Source: Diphasiastrum complanatum (Eukaryota; Streptophyta; Lycopodiopsida; Lycopodiales; Lycopodiaceae). Taken from it: a DNA stretch of 64,000 nucleotides. Each line of letters opens with the position of its first letter. The first letter of the stretch is position 1. Under the pieces are notes generated by a model. That model was given only the letters and a program-made list of their open reading frames with translations. It ran no database searches and was not told the origin of the DNA. Shown one piece after another: positions 59,680 to 64,000 of the stretch. Made by a program: the position numbers and the translations under genes. Where the stretch lies: positions 23,667,912-23,731,911 of the forward strand of contig CM055093.1 in the NCBI GenBank assembly GCA_029204225.1, written 5' to 3'.

Positions 59680-62220
59680 CTTGGTAATGTTGATCTTTTG
59701 CACTGCTGAAACTGATATTTGATACTCCTGTTCTTTGGTTCTACAGATACACACTCCACCTTTTGTAGTTTGGAACTATTTTGTAGTTTTTACTCAACTG
59801 ATATTTTGCTCTTTTGGACTTTTGGAACTATTGGTACTTGTAGAAGCTTATAAACAACGATTTATTTTCTATTTGGTACTACGAAAAGTTGTGTAAGATA
59901 TACTTTTGGTATTTTTGGTACTCTATATTCTTTTCAAATAACTTTTCTTTTTGTTGTTTGGACCTCATGGAACATTTTGTACTTCTGGTGTGAATAAAGT
60001 ATTGTTGTTTGTTACTCTTTGGTGCTTTTGATAGTTTTGATATTTTTTAACGATTCTTCAATTTGTTGTTTGCAACATTTTGGTACTTTTCGATCTACTA
60101 GCATTTTGTTGTTTGGTGCTTTTAAATATTTTGGAACTTTTGAGTATTGAATGTTTGTGTTGGTACTAGTGGCTTATCGTGTAACAATTTTGATAATACA
60201 GAGTGTACTGTTTTTATTTTAGAATCTACAACATTTGGTTTTATTTTTCTAGATTTTGTCATATTTGCAGTTTGCACATGTTCCGATTTGGTCTTTTTGG
60301 TACTGCTTTGGTGTTGTTACATCAATTGGTGGTATTACTCCAGAAGTCGAGTACTAATTTTACAAATTTTGTACTATTTTGGTAATATTTTTGTATTGGT
60401 AAAACTCTTGAATACAAAAGAATGGTACTACAATAACTTATCGTGTACCAATTCTGATCCTCCTAACTACCTAATTAGGTTTTTTTTATAGCAAGTGTCT
60501 CATTTTTATTTTGAAATCTACCAAATAGGTGTGGAAAAAGTACAAAAAGGACCAAGAGTGATCTTAATCTGATCCTCAAGAGGGATTGGTTGTCAGATTA
60601 CTTGATCTGTCAATCTACTTAAGATTAAGATCAATCTAGATCAATTCTAGACACAAAATCCTAACAAGAACAATCATTAACTGAAGGTAGGTGTACTTTC
60701 TGGTTTCCCACGTGTGAAACCCTGTCTGAGTACGGACTCCAACCTAAAAATCAAGTACACATTGATAGCACCTCAAAACAATCAAAACAAATGTAGACAA
60801 ATGGAGAGAATCACTCAAAATTGCTTCCAAAACCAAGATTGGTGTCTCACCTTGATTATGGCCAAATGTGGCTCTATATATACAATAAGTGGGAGCTCGT
60901 GGTACTGATCATCCCTTTGATCCCACATGTGTGAAGGTGCTTTGTCATATGATGATTCATCATGCAAAATTGACACTTGGACAAAACCTTCTATTTTGAG
61001 CACTTTTGGTCCATTTTCCTTCTATATGGAGATCTACTTGAAAATCTTCTAGAAGTCAAAATTCATCTACTTCAGCTTATTCCACACTTGTGAGCTGTCC
61101 TCTACACATGGGATGTGACACCTAACCAAAGGATGTGGCTCATGCAATCAATAGATTGATGCCATGTGTCATATGTCTAGAAAACTAGTTTTTGGCCTTT
61201 TTAGCCACTAGAACTTGAATTAAATCATATGTACAACCTATATGATTATGGTACATGACAAGTACACTATTTTCACACGTGAGAACAGGCTCCACACATG
61301 TGTAATCATCCTATATACAAGATTTTTGGCCCCTACCAAGCTTATTTTTGCATTTTTCACAATAGGTACTATTTAGACTTCTCGTGACCATGTTTTATGC
61401 ATAAAACTATTAAATTAGGTTTTATTTATCTATTTATTTGTGTTCGCAGCTCGCATACAATCATTTGTGATCTTTTCGGTACTATTTTAGTGGTGTTTAT
61501 CAATTGGTGAAATCTAAACTTTAGTTATAACAAATTCTACAAGATTTGTACTATTTTGGTAATGTTTACGTGTTTCTGAAACTTTTGAGTACCAAAGATT
61601 GGTACTATTTGAACCTATCATGTAACAATTTTGATCCTCCAGACTACCAATTAAGGTTTTTTTACTTTTTGCATGTGTATTACTTTGCTACTATAAGATG
61701 CTTTGGTACTTTGGTACTACCTTTATATGATGCTTTGGTACTACTTGCAGATACTTTCTACCTTACTAGTACTATTGTGTATGATACTTTGGTACTACTT
61801 GTATATGATGCTTTGGTACTACCAGCAGGTACTTTCCACCTTCCTGGTACTACCTGTGTATGATACTTTGGCACTACCTGTATATGATCTTTTGGTACTA
61901 CCTGCAGGTGCTTTCTACTTGTAACATGATAAGACTTCTTGAATATAGATTAGTGGTAATGAGAATACTCCTCAAGTTCACTTTGAAGATGTTAAGAATG
62001 ACTTTAATACAGAAGTAATCTTTAAGAAGTTTCGAGTGAACCAACTTTATATGGAATTGCACCAGCGTCGAGTACTAATTTTACATATTTTGTACTGTTT
62101 TGGTACTATTTTTGTGTTGGTGAAACTCTTTAATATGAAAGATTCGTACTATAAAAACTTATCGTAAACCAATTCCGATCCTACTGACTACCAAAATGTC
62201 TCGGTTTTATTTTAAAATTT
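59680..62220. repeat. Region saturated with TTTTGGTACT-type words, with three larger copies
   Basis: GGTACT, often as TTTTGGTACT, occurs many times over 2.5 kb at irregular spacing. Three diverged copies of a ~130-base unit lie at about 60349-60485, 61520-61663 and 62075-62210. Each carries TTGGTAA/TGAAACT, a GGTACTA or CGTACTA word, CTTATCGT-like sequence and CCAATT(C/T)(T/C)GATCCT. Between them lie 60.5-61.3 kb with no gene. The ORFs here are rich in F, Y, L and W because of the repeats. Confidence 0.7.
61685..61925. repeat. Short tandem repeat with GATGCTTTGGTACTAC units
   Basis: About seven units of roughly 20-45 bases built from TATGAT(G/A)CTTTGGTACTAC, alternating with (A/G)GTACTTTC(T/C)ACCTT segments. 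This is the densest part of the GGTACT-rich region and creates the 105- and 73-codon open frames seen there. Confidence 0.85.
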
Positions 62221-64000
62221 GCCAAATAGGTACTATTTAGACTTCTCGTGACCATATTTGTTTGCCCAAGTATCTACTTGCTCTATGTTTACAGATTTGC
62301 CTCTCTCTACTTCAACGTCTACTACCGCAACCACTCAATGTTCGCGACTGGTTCTACTAATCTATCAGCACCTATTCGAACTCTGTTAGCAGCATCTCAC
62401 TCAATGTTTGCTGCTACTTCACTTGTTCTACTTCTCAACGATTCTAGACCTCTGTCAGATTCTACTCAGTGGCAACTCTCCTTCTGTTTGACAGAGGTTC
62501 AGCATTGCACAGATTCATGTGGTTACAAATCTATATGCAATGGCTCAGTCACAAAATCTAATTTTAGTATAATAGTGATGTACCCGCCTATCAAAGGCAC
62601 ACCTACGACCTGATTTAGAACCTTATTTGATAATGGTAGCTCATCTAGGATCTGTCAGAAACTCATTTTTTACTTTTTACAGTTCTGTTTCAGTTCTTTT
62701 TTAATCGTTACAATCTGAAGATTATTGCTAAACTAAACTAAGCAAGAATAGGGATTTAAACTAAATCTACACGTATTGAAATCAGAGAATCAACATCAGC
62801 ACAACAACTTCTAAACTAAAGCAATGGAAATCCTACAAAGTGCTTCCTACAACTGTCACTCAACAATTGTAAGAAGAACTCCTCAGGGAATAGAAACTAG
62901 GAGACATCATCAAACAGTGGAATGGTAGATCGATCTCCAGTCATCCACATCTACCTAATACTAATTCCAAACCAAACTTTAAGAGAAGAAAGCATCAACA
63001 AGCACTTTCATACATTAGTTCCCAAACAAGAATGCATGAAGATGGAGCATGAGAAGAAATGCATGTAGAATGATCTTCCATTAACAAAGCAACAACATTT
63101 TAGTACAAATTACATGCTTTTGAACTCATGGAGGAGGTCTCTATCTATAGCCACGAGCTGTAGAACCCAATTACATATTATTTTGGCGTCCACCTCTTGC
63201 AAAAGAGTGAATCCCAATCTATAGTAAGTTCCACCTCTTACTTGATAGTAGGAGGCCTCTTTATTAAAAAACATAACTCAAGTTGAGATAATCTAATTTG
63301 TTAGCTCCCACATGGCTATCCATCTTTCGGGACATAGCATGGGGCTCAATAGCCTAGCACTATAATTCTCATGCTCTCAGACTTGGCTCTCAACTTCATC
63401 TCTGCTAGAAGCCCTTTTGAGTGGAGAGGCTCTGCATCGACACCTCGGGGCATGCCATCAGCTAACATTATCCTCCCCCTGTAGTGTTGCAGGTCCCACT
63501 GCATTGCTTCAGCTTTGACGTGTGATTCTTGGAAAGGCATAGATCAACGTTTGCCTACGTAGAACCAAGAACTTATTGGCTTCGTTGTTGCTCTTCTCGA
63601 CAAAATTTCAAAGGTGCAGTCTTCAGCTCTATCTACATCCGCCATCTTTCACAGGTACCCTCTATTTGTATATGCCATCTATATCCACGATTTGTATCCG
63701 ACATCTCTATCTGTGATTTGTATCCGCCATCTTTCACAGGTACTCTCTCTTTGTATCCGTCACTGTACCTATCAGTTCCATCCGTCCACTACCAACAAAT
63801 AGTTCCATCCACAATAAAATTTGAATCTGCCAGCTTGTATCCGCCATCTACATTATCTCTAGCCGCCATACTATGTTTTTGTATCAAAATCTATCCGACG
63901 ACGGCCACCTTTTTTGCTTCCGATGACCAACTTTTTTTTCTTTTTACTACATCTGCCACCCTCACTCTGCTTTCTGAATTTTTTTCGAGTCGTCTATTTT
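62221..64000. other. Stretch without a recognised gene
   Basis: The segment 62990-63550 shares phrases with the LTR-like block at 45120-45600 (CATCTTTCGGGA, CATG(G/A)GGCT, CTTGGCTCTCAAC), so it may be a related LTR remnant. At 63640-63760 TATCCGCCATCTTTCACAGG and close variants recur two or three times. The window ends in low-complexity T-rich sequence. Confidence 0.45.

Noticed and set aside
60147-60491. 114-codon ORF rich in Phe, Leu and Tyr, at first sight a membrane protein
   Set aside because: The hydrophobicity comes from T-rich GGTACT repeats, and diverged copies at 61.5 and 62.1 kb do not keep the frame.
62248-62613. 121-codon ORF
   Set aside because: Its opening depends on a non-ATG start, it contains a repeated CACTCAATGTT(C/T)GC phrase, and no family is recognisable.

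Overview
The window is nuclear DNA of a land plant. The evidence is a plastid-type peptide chain release factor gene cut into 15 exons by GT-AG introns, surrounded by Ty1/copia and Ty3/gypsy retrotransposon remains, tRNA-derived SINEs, long (GA)n and (GT)n microsatellites and AT-rich noncoding DNA. No bacterial-style operon, organellar gene cluster, tRNA or rRNA gene was seen. The very long repeat-filled introns suggest a large-genome lineage (a fern, other non-seed plant or gymnosperm would fit), but the lineage cannot be fixed from this sequence.

Layout. 125-1475: decayed Ulp1-like (C48) cysteine peptidase gene, followed by a 180-bp (GA)n tract and about 3.4 kb with no clear gene. 5365-30659, + strand: one intact gene for plastid release factor 1 (APG3/prfA type). 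I assembled 15 exons by eye; all junctions are GT-AG, all phases agree, and the product is 431 aa with a PAT tripeptide and a GGQ motif. Intron 5 (9 kb) holds an internally deleted copia element on the minus strand, a truncated copia element on the plus strand and a deleted gypsy fragment. Intron 11 holds a SINE-like insertion and a diverged copy of a noncoding element found again near 49.7 kb. Intron 12 (7.3 kb) holds a CpG-rich palindromic block and a young copia element with two LTRs, PBS and PPT but with most of its reverse transcriptase deleted.

30.7-46 kb: a TIR element (31.7 kb), a textbook SINE with 10-bp target duplications (33.0 kb), copia and gypsy pol fragments, a coiled-coil ORF that may be a gypsy gag, a 25-bp minisatellite and a tRNA-Asp-like PBS with an LTR-like block. 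46.7-52.8 kb: a 6-kb LTR element with a recognisable LTR, PPT and PBS but no coding capacity (LARD-like). 53-58.3 kb: an unexplained 170-codon ORF, a 200-bp tandem duplication, copia remains that may share one LTR in tandem, and an unrecognised gene or pseudogene encoding a Cys/His-rich protein. 58.4-64 kb: decayed coding traces and a region unusually rich in TTTGGTACT-type repeats.

The only gene whose product and role can be stated firmly is the plastid release factor. Almost everything else is transposon-derived or unrecognised.
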